Part shown: positions 8,152-17,692 of the stretch, one piece after another
Layout of the letters: every line of letters begins with the position of its first letter
How positions within the stretch are numbered: position 1 is the stretch's first letter
NCBI GenBank assembly: GCA_938024995.1
Contig: CALJDU010000018.1
Coordinates: forward strand, 1 to 40,097
Direction: 5' to 3'
DNA length: 40,097 nucleotides
Source of the DNA: an uncultured bacterium
Lineage (GTDB): Bacteria; Myxococcota_A; Polyangia; Polyangiales; Houyiibacteriaceae
Program-made: the position numbers and the translations under genes
The notes under the pieces: model-generated
Seen by the model: the letters and a program-made list of their open reading frames with translations, nothing else
Told to the model about the DNA's origin: nothing
Databases searched by the model: none

Positions 8152-9657
8152 CTAGGAACCGCCGCCGATCGCGCCGCCCACGAAAGGCAAAATCGACTTG
8201 AGGTCTTCGTCGTTGAAGCGAATCTGCAGCCCAAGGAAGAAGTCGGTGGAATCGTTGAGCGCGTCGTCGATGCCGGCGACCACCCAGAAGCGGGACACCA
8301 GCTCAAGCGCGGCGCGAACACGGAGACGCGGGAAGGTCTGGTCGCCGAGCGCGAAGATGTCAGTGTTGATCTCGAGGCGGTCGTTCCAAACGTGCAGGTC
8401 GAGCCCCAAGCCACCGGTGTTCTCCATGATGCCGAAACGGAAGGTCGCGAAGGAGACGCGCTTGGCGAACTGAATCGTGAAGCGGAGCGCGTCGGTGCGC
8501 ACGAGCCGGGTCTCCTGAAACTCGCCGGGCTCTCCGGGCGGCGCGGGGCTGCGCCGCACCAGCGTCTGCGACACGTCCAGCGAGCCGCGCGGATCGTCGA
8601 TGAGCTGAATCAGGAAGTAGCGATCTTCGCGCGGCTGGAGCCGGAGGCTGAAGTACGTCTTGAACGTGTTCGCGAGGAAGTTGTACTCGCTGCGCAGCTC
8701 CACGATCGTCTGCAAGCGCCCGATGCCGCCGAGCACGTCGTTGAGGCCTTCCGCGATCCCTTCAACCTCGTCGATCAGCGACTCGTCTTGGGTCAGGCGC
8801 CCGAGGTTTCCCTCACCACGCGCGGTGCGCCCCGTCACCTGGCGAACATCCGCGAGGACGCCCTCCATCTGCTCGGACGCGCGGTGAATCGACGCGATGG
8901 TGTCGTCGACCTCGGCGACGCCCCGCGAGAGGTCATCTTGGTTCGACGCGAGAATGGTCTCGATGTTCCGCGTCGCCCGCTCGACGTTGTCGAGGATCCG
9001 CACGAGCCGCGGTCCGCCCGCCTCCGTCACGCCCTCGATGTTCTGCAAGGTGCGCGCGACGACCGCTTCGTTCGTCTGAATCGTGCGGTTCACGCCCGCG
9101 AGGGCCTCGCTCAAGTTCTGAAGCGCGGATTCCATCCGCTGCCCGGCGACATCCGTGCCGAATGAGCGCTCGAGCTGTTGGCTGACCGCCCGCACGGACT
9201 GCGCGATCTCGTTCACGCTCGCGAGGACGTCCTGCGGAGACGGATTGCTCGCCTCGACCTGCAATCGCCCTCCGCTCTCGAGCTCCGGTTGCGTGACCGA
9301 CCCTGGGCTCACGACGAGCGTCTTCTCCCCCAGGAGTGACACCGATCGCATGGTCACCGAGGCGTCCCGGTAAAGGGTGACCCCGTCCTCGATCGACATC
9401 GTGACGCGCGCGAGGTTGCCCTCGAGTCGAATGTCCTCGATGCGGCCGATCGGAATGCCCGCGACCACGACCCGCGACTTCGGGATGAGACCCTGGGCGT
9501 CCTCGAAAAGCGCGTGAACCTCATAGCCCACGTCTCCGCCAGAGGAAGACTCCTCGACGTATCGATAGAGGCCGAAAATGGCTGCTACACCAAGGACGAC
9601 CATGAGCCCTACGCGGGCTGCCTGAACGGTGTCGCGCACGCCGCCGAAGGGTACCAA
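8152..9657 (-). CDS. MCE/MlaD family lipid-transport protein
   Basis: A periplasmic substrate-binding type protein anchored by one N-terminal membrane helix (about residues 15-32). A single MCE domain follows (about 40-120): VHALFEDAQGLIPKSRVVVAGIPIGRI is the characteristic start. The middle (about 150-310) is helical with heptad-like patterns typical of MCE extensions that form a hexameric channel. The C-terminal 170 residues look beta-rich (YFLIQLIDDPRG, FRFGIMENTGGLGLDLH), resembling proteins that report on outer-membrane anchoring. As drawn the start codon is TTG; a GTG at 9639 (VRDTVQ) is a plausible alternative. No MlaE permease or MlaF ATPase lies nearby. Confidence 0.9.
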   Translation of the reverse strand: MVPFGGVRDTVQAARVGLMVVLGVAAIFGLYRYVEESSSGGDVGYEVHALFEDAQGLIPKSRVVVAGIPIGRIEDIRLEGNLARVTMSIEDGVTLYRDASVTMRSVSLLGEKTLVVSPGSVTQPELESGGRLQVEASNPSPQDVLASVNEIAQSVRAVSQQLERSFGTDVAGQRMESALQNLSEALAGVNRTIQTNEAVVARTLQNIEGVTEAGGPRLVRILDNVERATRNIETILASNQDDLSRGVAEVDDTIASIHRASEQMEGVLADVRQVTGRTARGEGNLGRLTQDESLIDEVEGIAEGLNDVLGGIGRLQTIVELRSEYNFLANTFKTYFSLRLQPREDRYFLIQLIDDPRGSLDVSQTLVRRSPAPPGEPGEFQETRLVRTDALRFTIQFAKRVSFATFRFGIMENTGGLGLDLHVWNDRLEINTDIFALGDQTFPRLRVRAALELVSRFWVVAGIDDALNDSTDFFLGLQIRFNDEDLKSILPFVGGAIGGGS

Positions 9658-9724
9658 AGAACGAGCGCGTCGCCTGTTTTCCGGCGTTGACCCGGGTGAC
9701 GCCCCTTTGGCAGTCTCGCTGCTT

Positions 9725-10672
9725 ATGAGAGGTCACGCGCTCTTGCTCGTCACGTCGCTCCTTTTCTGTGGCTGCGAGCTGGCGGCGTCAGGCTCCTCGA
9801 CGGGCGCGAACACCGAGGCGCGGGCCCAAGACGCACCTGCGCGAGCGCACACTCCAGCGGGCGGAACCTGCGGCGGACGATCGGACTGCGGCGCCGAACA
9901 GGTCTGCGTGGACGGTACGTGCCGCTTCCGGAAAACGAGCGTGCACGCCGAAGTGATGGTCGCCGCCGCCCTCGCGCAGGCGACCGCGGGTGATCCCAAT
10001 GGTGCCTTTCGGTCATATGAGGCCGCCTTCGCCGTGTACGAGGCCAGCGACATCCCGATCCCGCCGGACGTCGCGTGTGGCGCGGCCCGGAACGCGATGC
10101 GCAATGTTGAAGGAGACGACGCGCGCGAACGTGCCGCGAGTTTCGCCGATCGCTGCTTCCGCAACTCGCTCCCCGGAGACCCCCTTCGTCGCGAGGTGCT
10201 CGAGGGGCTCTCGAAGCTCCGCTACGACGGTCTCGCGCTCGCCTCGTTCGACGCGCCGGAGTCTCCCGATGCCTTCTTCACGGATCAACCCTCACGACCC
10301 ACCGTGGACGCCGTGGAGATCGAGCTCGGCGTGCCCGACCGCGACGTCGGTGGATATCGCCAAGTGATCGAGCGACTCGAGAGCGAAGACGCGGTCCGAG
10401 CGATCGCCGACTGCTTCATTCAGGCGTGGGAGCTTCGCCACGAACGTCAGGAAAGCGCGTCACTCGTCCTTAGCTTCCGGACCCGGCTCCGCGACATGGG
10501 CGACTACGACGTCTACGTCGGGACCATCGAGCTGAACCAGAACGGTCTGGAGCAAGAAGGCTTCGAGCCGTGCGTCTCGCAGTCCCTCTTGTCCGTGCTT
10601 GAGCCGGCGCCGCGACTGTCACGAAACGTGAGCTGGCAGGAGCCGGTCTCCATCGAAGCCAGCTTGCGTTAG
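9725..10672 (+). CDS. AgmX/PglI-like lipoprotein with Cys-rich segment
   Basis: A 315-aa exported protein. The N-terminal hydrophobic stretch ends in LFCGC, a non-ideal lipobox. A disordered Ala/Thr region follows, then a Dickkopf-like cysteine cluster (CGGRSDCGAEQVCVDGTC). The last 100 residues (IADCFIQAWELR, then SLVLSFRTRLRDMGDYDVYV, then GFEPCVSQSLLSVL) match the general pattern of the AgmX/PglI C-terminal domain of myxobacteria: two conserved cysteines flanking a TonB-C-like beta sheet. The ATG at 9725 is chosen because the signal sequence begins there; upstream codons in frame are not signal-like. It is divergent from the MCE gene (67 bp) and converges on the next gene with a 14-bp gap. 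Confidence 0.75.
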   Translation: MRGHALLLVTSLLFCGCELAASGSSTGANTEARAQDAPARAHTPAGGTCGGRSDCGAEQVCVDGTCRFRKTSVHAEVMVAAALAQATAGDPNGAFRSYEAAFAVYEASDIPIPPDVACGAARNAMRNVEGDDARERAASFADRCFRNSLPGDPLRREVLEGLSKLRYDGLALASFDAPESPDAFFTDQPSRPTVDAVEIELGVPDRDVGGYRQVIERLESEDAVRAIADCFIQAWELRHERQESASLVLSFRTRLRDMGDYDVYVGTIELNQNGLEQEGFEPCVSQSLLSVLEPAPRLSRNVSWQEPVSIEASLR

Positions 10673-10686
10673 TCGCCCGCTCGTCC

Positions 10687-11223
10687 CTATCGCGAGTAGA
10701 CGAGATCAGGCCGGAGGTCTTCCGGCGAGCACACGTGGAGGACCAGCGGAGTCTCTCCCTCCGCGACGACCGCGTCAAAGACGAGTCGGTACGTGCTGAC
10801 CGAGATGTTCCCGCCGGATCCGATCGCCGGTCCTTCCTCGACCGTGTCGCAGATCCCGCACCCGCGTCCGTCGATCACGTCACCCAAGATCGAGCCGCGG
10901 CGGAACGTCTCCTCCTCCGCGCTCTCGAGGTAGTACGCCCAGGTACGCTCGGTCGGGTTGACGAGCAACGCGCTCACGCCGTCCCACATCGGACGGGTGC
11001 CGAAGCCGTTGCAGAAGCCCGACCCCACGTTCTGAATCGGGACCGACTGGCAGCCCGGTTCCTCGCCCACCGTCAGCACCGCGAAGTCCGTCGCGCACTC
11101 CTCAAAGAGCGGGACCGGCGCGGTGTCGAACCCAGTGGTGTCGAACGCCATGCCAACATCGGCGTCGTGGCTCGAGCCGCACCCGGCCAGCGCGAGGACC
11201 AATACCAGCGCGCGGATCTTCAC
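10687..11223 (-). CDS. lipoprotein of unknown function
   Basis: A 178-aa predicted lipoprotein: signal peptide MKIRALVLVLALAGC with an ideal LAGC lipobox, lipidated at residue 15. The mature part has six further cysteines (for example CATDFAVLT, GCQSVPIQNVGSGFC, GCGICDT), probably disulfide-bonded, and a beta-rich pattern. The start is GTG and overlaps the phosphomannomutase stop by four bases (GTGA), so translation is coupled to the sugar-nucleotide genes upstream. It is the last gene of the long minus-strand run. Family not recognised; a role in surface polysaccharide biology is only a positional guess. Confidence 0.75.
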   Translation of the reverse strand: MKIRALVLVLALAGCGSSHDADVGMAFDTTGFDTAPVPLFEECATDFAVLTVGEEPGCQSVPIQNVGSGFCNGFGTRPMWDGVSALLVNPTERTWAYYLESAEEETFRRGSILGDVIDGRGCGICDTVEEGPAIGSGGNISVSTYRLVFDAVVAEGETPLVLHVCSPEDLRPDLVYSR

Positions 11224-12572
11224 GCGCGCGCGGCGGTGACCGACGCCTCGACGTCCGCGCGGATCGTGTTGAGCGTGTCGGCGTCGTTGGCCTCAAAGCG
11301 CAGCACGAGAACGGGCTGCGTGTTGGACGCGCGGACCAAGCCCCAACCTCCGTCAAAGAGAATGCGCGCGCCGTCGATGTCCACCACCTCATGAGTCGCG
11401 CGGTACTTCTCGAGCACCTTGGCGACGACGCCGAACTTCTCATCATCCGGGCACTCCACGCGTAGCTCCGGCGTACTGTGGGTAACGGGAACATCAGAGA
11501 TCAGCTCGTGCAGCGGAACGTCGGTCGCGGCCAAAATCTCGCAGAGCCGAAGCGCGGCGTAGACCGCGTCGTCGAAACCAAAGAAGCGGTCCCCGAAGAA
11601 GATGTGCCCGCTCATCTCACCAGCGAGGAGCGCGCCGCGTTCTTTCATCTTCGCTTTGATCAACGAGTGGCCGGTCTTCCACAAGATCGGCTCGCCGCCG
11701 TGCTTGGCGATGTCGTCGTAGAGCGTCTGGCTGCACTTCACCTCGCCGATGACGGCGGCCCCGGGGTGGTCCCGAAGCAGCGCGCGTGACAGGAGCACCA
11801 TGAGCTTGTCGCCCCAGATGATCTCGCCCCGAGCGTCGATCACGCCGATGCGGTCACCGTCACCATCGAACGCCACGCCAAAGTCCAAGCGCTCCTCTGC
11901 GACCCTCCGCTTCAGCAGCTCCAGGGTGTGCGGGTCGGTGGGATCGGGATGATGAATCGGGAAGGTGCCGTCCATCTCGCAGAGGAGCTCGACCGGCGCC
12001 AACCCGACCGCGCGCATCGCCGCCACCGCGGTCGGACCCGAGGCGCCATTGCCCGCGTCGATCGCGAAGCGGAGGTCGGTTCGGGCGAGGCTGATGTTTC
12101 CACGGATGAACCCGACGTACGCGGGCAGGATGTCGCGCTCCGTGACCGAGCCGCCGCTCTTCAGGTCAAAGTCTTCGCGCTCGATCAGCTCACGGATCGC
12201 GATGATGTCCCCGCCGTAAAGTGACCCGTGGCCCTTCATCATCTTGAAGCCGTTGTCTTGCGGCGGGTTGTGGCTGCCCGTGATCTGGATGCCGCCCGCG
12301 AGTTCGAGATGATGGACCGCGAAGTACATCAGCGGCGTCGGCACGACCCCGATGTCCAGGACGGTCGCGCCGGTCTCGACGATACCCGCCACCAGCTCGT
12401 GGTGAAGGCGGGGGGAGCTCAGCCGACAGTCGCGACCGATGGCGAGCTTGGTGTTGCCCAGCCGCATCTGAAACGTGCCGAAGGCGCGGCCCAGCGAGCG
12501 AACAAAGGCGTCATCAAAATCGCGATCCGCGACCCCGCGGATATCGTACTGCCGAAAGGTATGCGGGTTCAT
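11220..12572 (-). CDS. manB: phosphomannomutase/phosphoglucomutase
   Basis: Cytoplasmic alpha-D-phosphohexomutase that interconverts hexose 6- and 1-phosphates, giving mannose-1-phosphate for GDP-mannose. The 450-aa length is normal. The active-site phosphoserine motif TGSHNPP is at residues 98-104 (Ser100), the Mg-binding loop DGDGDR at 236-241, the sugar-binding GEMSGH near 317 and the C-terminal phosphate-binding loop RASNTQP near 424. The adjacent manC makes mannose the likely substrate, although such enzymes often also act on glucose. The gene starts 56 bp after manC and overlaps the following lipoprotein gene by 4 bp. Confidence 0.95.
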   Translation of the reverse strand: MNPHTFRQYDIRGVADRDFDDAFVRSLGRAFGTFQMRLGNTKLAIGRDCRLSSPRLHHELVAGIVETGATVLDIGVVPTPLMYFAVHHLELAGGIQITGSHNPPQDNGFKMMKGHGSLYGGDIIAIRELIEREDFDLKSGGSVTERDILPAYVGFIRGNISLARTDLRFAIDAGNGASGPTAVAAMRAVGLAPVELLCEMDGTFPIHHPDPTDPHTLELLKRRVAEERLDFGVAFDGDGDRIGVIDARGEIIWGDKLMVLLSRALLRDHPGAAVIGEVKCSQTLYDDIAKHGGEPILWKTGHSLIKAKMKERGALLAGEMSGHIFFGDRFFGFDDAVYAALRLCEILAATDVPLHELISDVPVTHSTPELRVECPDDEKFGVVAKVLEKYRATHEVVDIDGARILFDGGWGLVRASNTQPVLVLRFEANDADTLNTIRADVEASVTAARA

Positions 12573-12628
12573 GCCGCCTTGTTATCAGGTGCGCGCGACG
12601 CCGGAAAGAAGGTGCGTGGATCGGGCGC

Positions 12629-13720
12629 TTAGAGCCGCGGGTCCCCGCGCTCTTTCAGCGCCGCGACCACCTCTCGAACGCGCTGGGCTTGGTCGCGCGG
12701 GACGATCAAGAGCGCGTCTTCGGTGTCGACCACGACCAGGTCCTTGACCCCGATCATGGCGACGACTTTTCCCTCGCGCGAGCTGGCGTAGCACCCGTTC
12801 GCGTCAACTAAGACCGCCTCTGCGGGCACCGCGTTCCCCTCGGCGTCCTTGTCCGCGAGCTCCCACGCGGTCGTGAAGCTGCCCAGGTCAGACCAGCCGA
12901 ACGACCCCGGAACCACTAAGACCCGCACCGCCTTCTCCATGATGCCGTGATCGACGCTGATGGACGGGAGCTGTCCGTACGTCGCCTTCACGAGCTCGGC
13001 TTCTTGTCCCCGCGCGGCGGCTTCATCGTATCGCTTCAGCTGCGTCGAGAGCTCCGGCAGATGATCGGCGATGGTCGAGAGCACCGCGCTCGCGCGGAAG
13101 AAGAACATTCCGCTGTTCCAGAGGAAGCGACCCGCCGCGAGGAACTCCTCGGCTCGCGCGCGGTCAGGCTTCTCCACGAAACGCTTCGATCGATAGACGC
13201 GGTTGATCTCCGCGGCGCCAGAAGCTTCGCCGTCGAGCGCGTCGCCGAGCTCGATGTAACCGTAGCCGGTCTCTGGACGCGTCGGCGCGAGACCAACGGT
13301 GACCAGGTCTCCCTCTGCCGCAGCGGCCAGCCCGACCCCGAGCGTGTGCAGGTACGCCGGGACATCGCCGATGTGGTGATCTGCAGGGAGGACCATGAGC
13401 GTGGCCTCGGGATCCTTTCGCGCCGCGAACGCTGCGCCCCATCCGACGCACGGGGCGGTGTTCCGCCCGGTCGGCTCCGCGAGGATGTTCTCCCGTGGCA
13501 CGTTCGGGACCGCCGCCGCGGTCGCGTCCGCGAGGGACTCGCCAGTAACGATGATGATGCGCTCTGGGGGCACAAGGTCCGCGATCCGCGAGACCGTCGA
13601 CGCCAAGAGCGAGGTCGTCCCGCCGGCCAGCGGCAGGAGCTGCTTCGGTCGCGCTCTTCGCGACGCGGGCCAGAAACGCGAACCGACTCCGCCGGCCATG
13701 ATGATCGCCCAGTTACTCAT
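12629..13720 (-). CDS. manC: mannose-1-phosphate guanylyltransferase
   Basis: Nucleotidyltransferase that makes GDP-mannose from mannose-1-phosphate and GTP. The 363-aa protein has the N-terminal pyrophosphorylase signature (IIMAGGVGSRFWPASRRARPK, starting at residue 6), the LPADHHIGD motif, ETGYGYIE, FVEKPD and WNSGMFFF, all typical of the family. It is the short form without the fused C-terminal phosphomannose isomerase domain. AGGAGA precedes the ATG by about five bases. It lies between uppP and phosphomannomutase in the same run, so the cluster supplies both GDP-mannose and undecaprenyl carrier, as expected for surface polysaccharide or glycoprotein synthesis. No glycosyltransferases are in the window. 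Confidence 0.95.
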   Translation of the reverse strand: MSNWAIIMAGGVGSRFWPASRRARPKQLLPLAGGTTSLLASTVSRIADLVPPERIIIVTGESLADATAAAVPNVPRENILAEPTGRNTAPCVGWGAAFAARKDPEATLMVLPADHHIGDVPAYLHTLGVGLAAAAEGDLVTVGLAPTRPETGYGYIELGDALDGEASGAAEINRVYRSKRFVEKPDRARAEEFLAAGRFLWNSGMFFFRASAVLSTIADHLPELSTQLKRYDEAAARGQEAELVKATYGQLPSISVDHGIMEKAVRVLVVPGSFGWSDLGSFTTAWELADKDAEGNAVPAEAVLVDANGCYASSREGKVVAMIGVKDLVVVDTEDALLIVPRDQAQRVREVVAALKERGDPRL

Positions 13721-13792
13721 GCGCTCTCCTGCTCTTTGCTGCGCGTCGCCACGGTCGCCGCGACTCTGTGTTGCGCTCTCCGATCCGTGTAT

Positions 13793-14620
13793 TCACGAGA
13801 GCAGATCCCACGCGATCATGCCGAGCCCCGCCGGGACCAGGTAGAACGCGAAAACGAAAAAGCGTCCGCGCGTCACCAAGCCTCGCAAGAGCTCGAGACA
13901 TACGAGACCGACCACAAACGCGACCGCGCCCCCGACCCAAACAGACGGCGCGATCGAGCGAAAGACGTCCGGGTCGCCCAGCTCCAAGATGACCGCGCCT
14001 GCGATCGCGGGGAGCGAGAGGAGAAACGAGAAACGAAACGCGCCCGGTCCGCTCAATCCCAGAAGCATCGCGGCGGCGATCGTGGAACCGCTGCGGCTCA
14101 GCCCTGGGAGCACCGCGAGCCCCTGCGCGACGCCCACCAAGAGCGCGAGACGGATCGTGGGAATGGCCTGCGCGTCGTCGCCTTCCGCGGGCGTGGCGAA
14201 GCGCGTTGAGATGACGGTCACCGCGGAGCCGAGAAGACACGCGCCGATGATCCAGCCCACCCGAGACCAAGGCTCGACGTGGTCTTTCAGCCCAAGCCCA
14301 ATGACGATCGTGGGGAGGGTCCCGAGCACGACCGCGGTGACCACGCGCCCCGACTCGGTACCGAGGAACGCTTTGGGATCGCGAAGACCCGAGAGCGTGT
14401 CCCGCGCGAGCGGGATGATGTCCCCGCGCAAAGCGAAGACCGTCGCGAGGAACGTGCCGAGATGCAGAACGATGACGAGGGAGAGCGGGGTCTCCTCGGA
14501 GACACCGAAGAGCATCGCGCCCATCGCGACGTGGCCGCTGCTGCTGACCGGGAGAAACTCCGTGAGGCCTTGCACGGCGCCGAGCGCGCAGGTGGTGGCG
14601 AAGTCGAGATCAGCCGGCAT
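13793..14620 (-). CDS. uppP: undecaprenyl-diphosphatase UppP (BacA type)
   Basis: Integral membrane phosphatase that recycles undecaprenyl pyrophosphate to the monophosphate carrier used for peptidoglycan and other envelope glycans; overexpression of the family confers bacitracin resistance. The 275-aa sequence is hydrophobic throughout. The first catalytic motif is GLTEFLPVSSSGH (residues 18-30; Glu21, Ser27, His30), and the second motif is VLPGLSRSGST with its conserved arginine. The start is the first ATG of the frame, with no strong ribosome-binding site. Placement beside manC and manB suggests co-supply of carrier lipid and activated sugar. Confidence 0.97.
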   Translation of the reverse strand: MPADLDFATTCALGAVQGLTEFLPVSSSGHVAMGAMLFGVSEETPLSLVIVLHLGTFLATVFALRGDIIPLARDTLSGLRDPKAFLGTESGRVVTAVVLGTLPTIVIGLGLKDHVEPWSRVGWIIGACLLGSAVTVISTRFATPAEGDDAQAIPTIRLALLVGVAQGLAVLPGLSRSGSTIAAAMLLGLSGPGAFRFSFLLSLPAIAGAVILELGDPDVFRSIAPSVWVGGAVAFVVGLVCLELLRGLVTRGRFFVFAFYLVPAGLGMIAWDLLS

Positions 14621-14669
14621 GGCTCGCGCACGCTAGCAAATCGCTGCCCCGCCGCGCGACAATGTTCAC

Positions 14670-16154
14670 CTACTGAAGGTTGACCGCGATCTCGGCGACC
14701 GGGCGAGAACCCGAGACGGTCCAGGCGTCGGTCGGGACCACGATCCGCCGAAGCGGGTGGCCATCATGGTAGACGAGGAGCTCGTGCTCACGGTCGACCG
14801 GGAGATCACGGATGCGGACGTTCGGCGAGAAGCCGACCAAGAGGTAGACCTTGGCGTTCGCGGGCTCGGTGACGACGCGAATGCGCCCAAGGCGATCGGT
14901 CGCCGCGCCCATCGTCTCCGCGCGGAGCAAGCTCTCACCCAGAGCGAGGTCGGAGAACTCCATCTGGGCGTCGCCGGCGCGCATGCGGAGCTCATGAAAA
15001 ACCAGCTCGCCGCCGGGCTGCCAGTTCACCGTCGCCGGCACGACCGCGCGGGTCGACTCTCCACCGTCGGGAATGACGACGAACTCATACGCGACACCGG
15101 TCGGGAGATCTTCGACCACCGCGGGGCCTCGACCCACCGCGAGGAGAACCTGCGCGCGGGGCTCAGACACGCGGACCAAGAGATCACCGCGGCTCGTCTG
15201 CGCTGGCGTTTCGGGACGCGAGGGAGGCGTCACCACGGTCGAGATCTCAGAAAGCGAAGACTCGGTCTCGGTCATTGCTGGTTCCGCCGCGGTCGGCGCG
15301 AACCGAGCCCGCGCGGTCTCGATGAGATCCGGGCGGAGGACCACGACCGCGAGCGCGAACACGGTCAGGAAGACCACGAGATAAAGCAGGACGGGATTGC
15401 GTTGCTTCTTCGCTTCGCGACGGAGCGGACGCTCGTCGAGACCGTCCATACTCGGGGCGCGCAGGAGCACTCGCTCACCGTTGTCTCGCGCGACGGGCTC
15501 TGGCTCGACGTCAAGGCCGAGCAAGGCGTCGAGCTCGCGGTCCTCATCGGTGGTGGCGGGGCGAAGTCGCGACGCGGCGGCGTCTGCGTCGAGCGCGCTC
15601 CACTTTTGCGTCGGAGCCTGCGGCGGGATCGCGGGCGGAGCGCGGCGACCGTCTAGCAGCGCATCCAGATCAAGATCCAGATCCATCGCCACGACCGAGG
15701 CCTCCGTGCGCGGGGCGCGACGCTCTCGTGAGACCTCGCGAAGGAGCCGGGCGAGGACGCGTCGGGCGGCGCCGCGGTTGAGCGGGACCAGCGATGCCTC
15801 GAGCTCATCGCGCAGCCGGGTCAGGTCCCAGGAACCGTCGCTTGGTCCGCGCTCCACGAGGCGGAGCATCATTGGCGGGACGCCCGCTCCGGAAGCGACC
15901 AACAAGCGCGCGAGCAGACTCACGACGGACTGACACGCCTCATCGGGCGACGCGGTGCGCGACGGAGCGAAGATCAAGATCGACCCGTCGTCTTCGAGGC
16001 GCACGTCGTCCGGCGTGATCGTAGACGGTCGCTCAAGCAGCGCTTCGGTCGTCTCGAGCGCGATGAAGGCGCCGATCTCGAAAGGCATTCGGACCGCGCG
16101 CTCGCGGAGGCCGTCCACGAGCTCGGAGACCTTCAGCCCGAGGAGCTCACTCAT
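14670..16154 (-). CDS. single-pass membrane protein with pseudokinase-like N-terminal domain
   Basis: A 494-aa protein. Residues 1-150 ([20 protein letters not shown]...) look like the C-lobe of a degenerate protein kinase: a helix, then [17 protein letters not shown] where kinases have the catalytic and metal loops, then a [19 protein letters not shown] helix, with no HRD, DFG or catalytic lysine. A charged linker follows, then one membrane helix (about 253-273), then two tandem beta-rich segments in the periplasm that both contain a motif like [16 protein letters not shown] / [15 protein letters not shown] (PEGA-like). The start overlaps the hisF stop by 8 bases; a longer frame exists but would run back into hisF. 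Function unknown; likely envelope signalling or a scaffold. Confidence 0.8.
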   Translation of the reverse strand: MSELLGLKVSELVDGLRERAVRMPFEIGAFIALETTEALLERPSTITPDDVRLEDDGSILIFAPSRTASPDEACQSVVSLLARLLVASGAGVPPMMLRLVERGPSDGSWDLTRLRDELEASLVPLNRGAARRVLARLLREVSRERRAPRTEASVVAMDLDLDLDALLDGRRAPPAIPPQAPTQKWSALDADAAASRLRPATTDEDRELDALLGLDVEPEPVARDNGERVLLRAPSMDGLDERPLRREAKKQRNPVLLYLVVFLTVFALAVVVLRPDLIETARARFAPTAAEPAMTETESSLSEISTVVTPPSRPETPAQTSRGDLLVRVSEPRAQVLLAVGRGPAVVEDLPTGVAYEFVVIPDGGESTRAVVPATVNWQPGGELVFHELRMRAGDAQMEFSDLALGESLLRAETMGAATDRLGRIRVVTEPANAKVYLLVGFSPNVRIRDLPVDREHELLVYHDGHPLRRIVVPTDAWTVSGSRPVAEIAVNLQ

Positions 16155-16941
16155 CGGGCGGTACACCTTGGCCTGAGGATCGTTCTGCGGGTCGTACGCG
16201 GACACCGTGCCGGGAGAGGAAGTCTTTGACGTCAGCAATGGAGTGATCTCCGTCGTGAAAGATCGAAGCGGCGAGAGCAGCGCTGGCGCGCCCTTCCCGA
16301 AAACCCGCGAGGATGTGCGCGGGGCTGCCGACCCCGCCGGACGCGATCACAGGAACCTCGACCGCGTCCGAAACCGCGCGCGTTAGCGCGAGCTCAAAAC
16401 CGTCTCGTGTCCCGTCTCGATCCATACTGGTCAGGAGTAACTCACCGGCCCCGAGCGACGCCATTTTTTGGGTCCAAGGGATCACGTGTAATCCGGTCGC
16501 GCGTCGGCCTCCATGCGTGAAGACCTCGTAGTGCGCCCCGACCTTTTTCGCGTCGACCGCGACCACGATGGCCTGCGCGCCATACGCCGCGCTCGCCTCC
16601 GCGATGAGCTCCGGGTTCGCGATGGCCGCCGAGTTAATCGCGACCTTGTCCGCGCCGGCCGACAACATATCGCGCACGTCGGCCACGGTTCGCACCCCGC
16701 CACCCACGGTCAGCGGTACCGCGACCTCACGCGCGGTGCGCTCCACCACGTCGAAAATGCTGCGGCGACCGTCCGAGCTCGCGGTGATGTCGAGGAAAGT
16801 GATCTCGTCGGCGCCACCATCCGAGTAACGCCGCGCCTGCTCCACGGGATCTCCCGCGTCGCGCAGCCCCACGAACTGGATCCCTTTCACCACGCGGCCA
16901 TCTTTGACGTCGAGACAAGGAATGATGCGTTTCGCGAGCAT
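16147..16941 (-). CDS. hisF: imidazole glycerol phosphate synthase subunit HisF
   Basis: Cyclase subunit of the HisH-HisF complex; it combines ammonia from HisH with PRFAR to give imidazole glycerol phosphate and AICAR. It is a (beta/alpha)8 barrel of 264 aa starting at [15 protein letters not shown], with catalytic Asp11 and the second catalytic aspartate in VVAVDAKK (about 130). Phosphate-binding motifs TVGGGVR and ASGGVGS are present. The C-terminus carries a short non-homologous extension ([10 protein letters not shown]). The ATG shares one base with the hisA stop (TGATG). The long upstream extension of the frame lies inside hisA and is rejected. Confidence 0.97.
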   Translation of the reverse strand: MLAKRIIPCLDVKDGRVVKGIQFVGLRDAGDPVEQARRYSDGGADEITFLDITASSDGRRSIFDVVERTAREVAVPLTVGGGVRTVADVRDMLSAGADKVAINSAAIANPELIAEASAAYGAQAIVVAVDAKKVGAHYEVFTHGGRRATGLHVIPWTQKMASLGAGELLLTSMDRDGTRDGFELALTRAVSDAVEVPVIASGGVGSPAHILAGFREGRASAALAASIFHDGDHSIADVKDFLSRHGVRVRPAERSSGQGVPPDE

Positions 16942-17666
16942 CAATTCACCTCGGCGAGGGTCGCGACCGCTTCCGCGTAGGTGAACGCGCCAGAGTAAAG
17001 CGCGCGACCACAAACCGCCGACCGAACATTAGCGCGCGCGAGGGCCTCAAGATGCGCGAGGCTCCCGATCCCTCCGGACGCGATCACGTCACACGTGATC
17101 CCTTTCTGAAGCGCTGCCGTTCCCGCGACGTCCGGCCCGGCGCGCGTTCCGTCGCGCTCGATATTCGTGAAGAGCACCGCACCGACGCCCCACTTGTCCA
17201 CCTCGGACGCGAGCGCTTCTGCCGTCACCTCGCTCATCTCGATCCAGCCCTCGACCGCGACAAAGCCGTCGCGCGCATCAATCGCGATCACAGAGGCCCC
17301 CGGATGGGCGGCCGAGAACGACCGCGGCAGGTCTGGCGTCTTGATCGCGGCGGTGCCGAAGACCACCCGGGCCGCTCCGGCGTCGAGCCAGCGCTCCGCC
17401 GACTCACGCGTCCGCACCCCGCCGCCGACCTGCACCTTGAGCGCCGCGCGCTTGAGGATCTCCGTGATCACGTCGAGGTGACCGGGGCTCCCGCTCCGCG
17501 CGCCGTCGAGGTCCACGACGTGAAGACGCTTCGCCCCCGCCGCCGCGAAGCCCTCCGCGACCGCGACGGGGTCATCGCTGTACGCGGTCACGGCGTCGTA
17601 GTCGCCTTGGTGCAGCCGCACGACGCGTCCGCCGAGAAGATCAATCGCCGGGATCAGCTCCATCAT
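16941..17666 (-). CDS. hisA: ProFAR isomerase HisA
   Basis: Amadori-type isomerase, (beta/alpha)8 barrel, converting ProFAR to PRFAR, the step before HisH-HisF. The 241-aa product starts [13 protein letters not shown] with the first catalytic aspartate (AID). The second lies in VIAIDARDG. Phosphate-binding glycines sit in QVGGGVR and VIASGGIGS. Two adjacent ATGs are possible; AAGGA lies upstream with better spacing for the second (17663). The final codons overlap hisF by one base. hisH is 26 bp upstream. Confidence 0.97.
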   Translation of the reverse strand: MMELIPAIDLLGGRVVRLHQGDYDAVTAYSDDPVAVAEGFAAAGAKRLHVVDLDGARSGSPGHLDVITEILKRAALKVQVGGGVRTRESAERWLDAGAARVVFGTAAIKTPDLPRSFSAAHPGASVIAIDARDGFVAVEGWIEMSEVTAEALASEVDKWGVGAVLFTNIERDGTRAGPDVAGTAALQKGITCDVIASGGIGSLAHLEALARANVRSAVCGRALYSGAFTYAEAVATLAEVN

Positions 17667-17692
17667 GTGTCCTTTGTGGGTCGAGCGCTTAC

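Noticed and set aside
16942..17013. Upstream extension of the hisF frame
   Set aside because: It lies inside hisA; the HisF family starts at [11 protein letters not shown], whose ATG overlaps the hisA stop.
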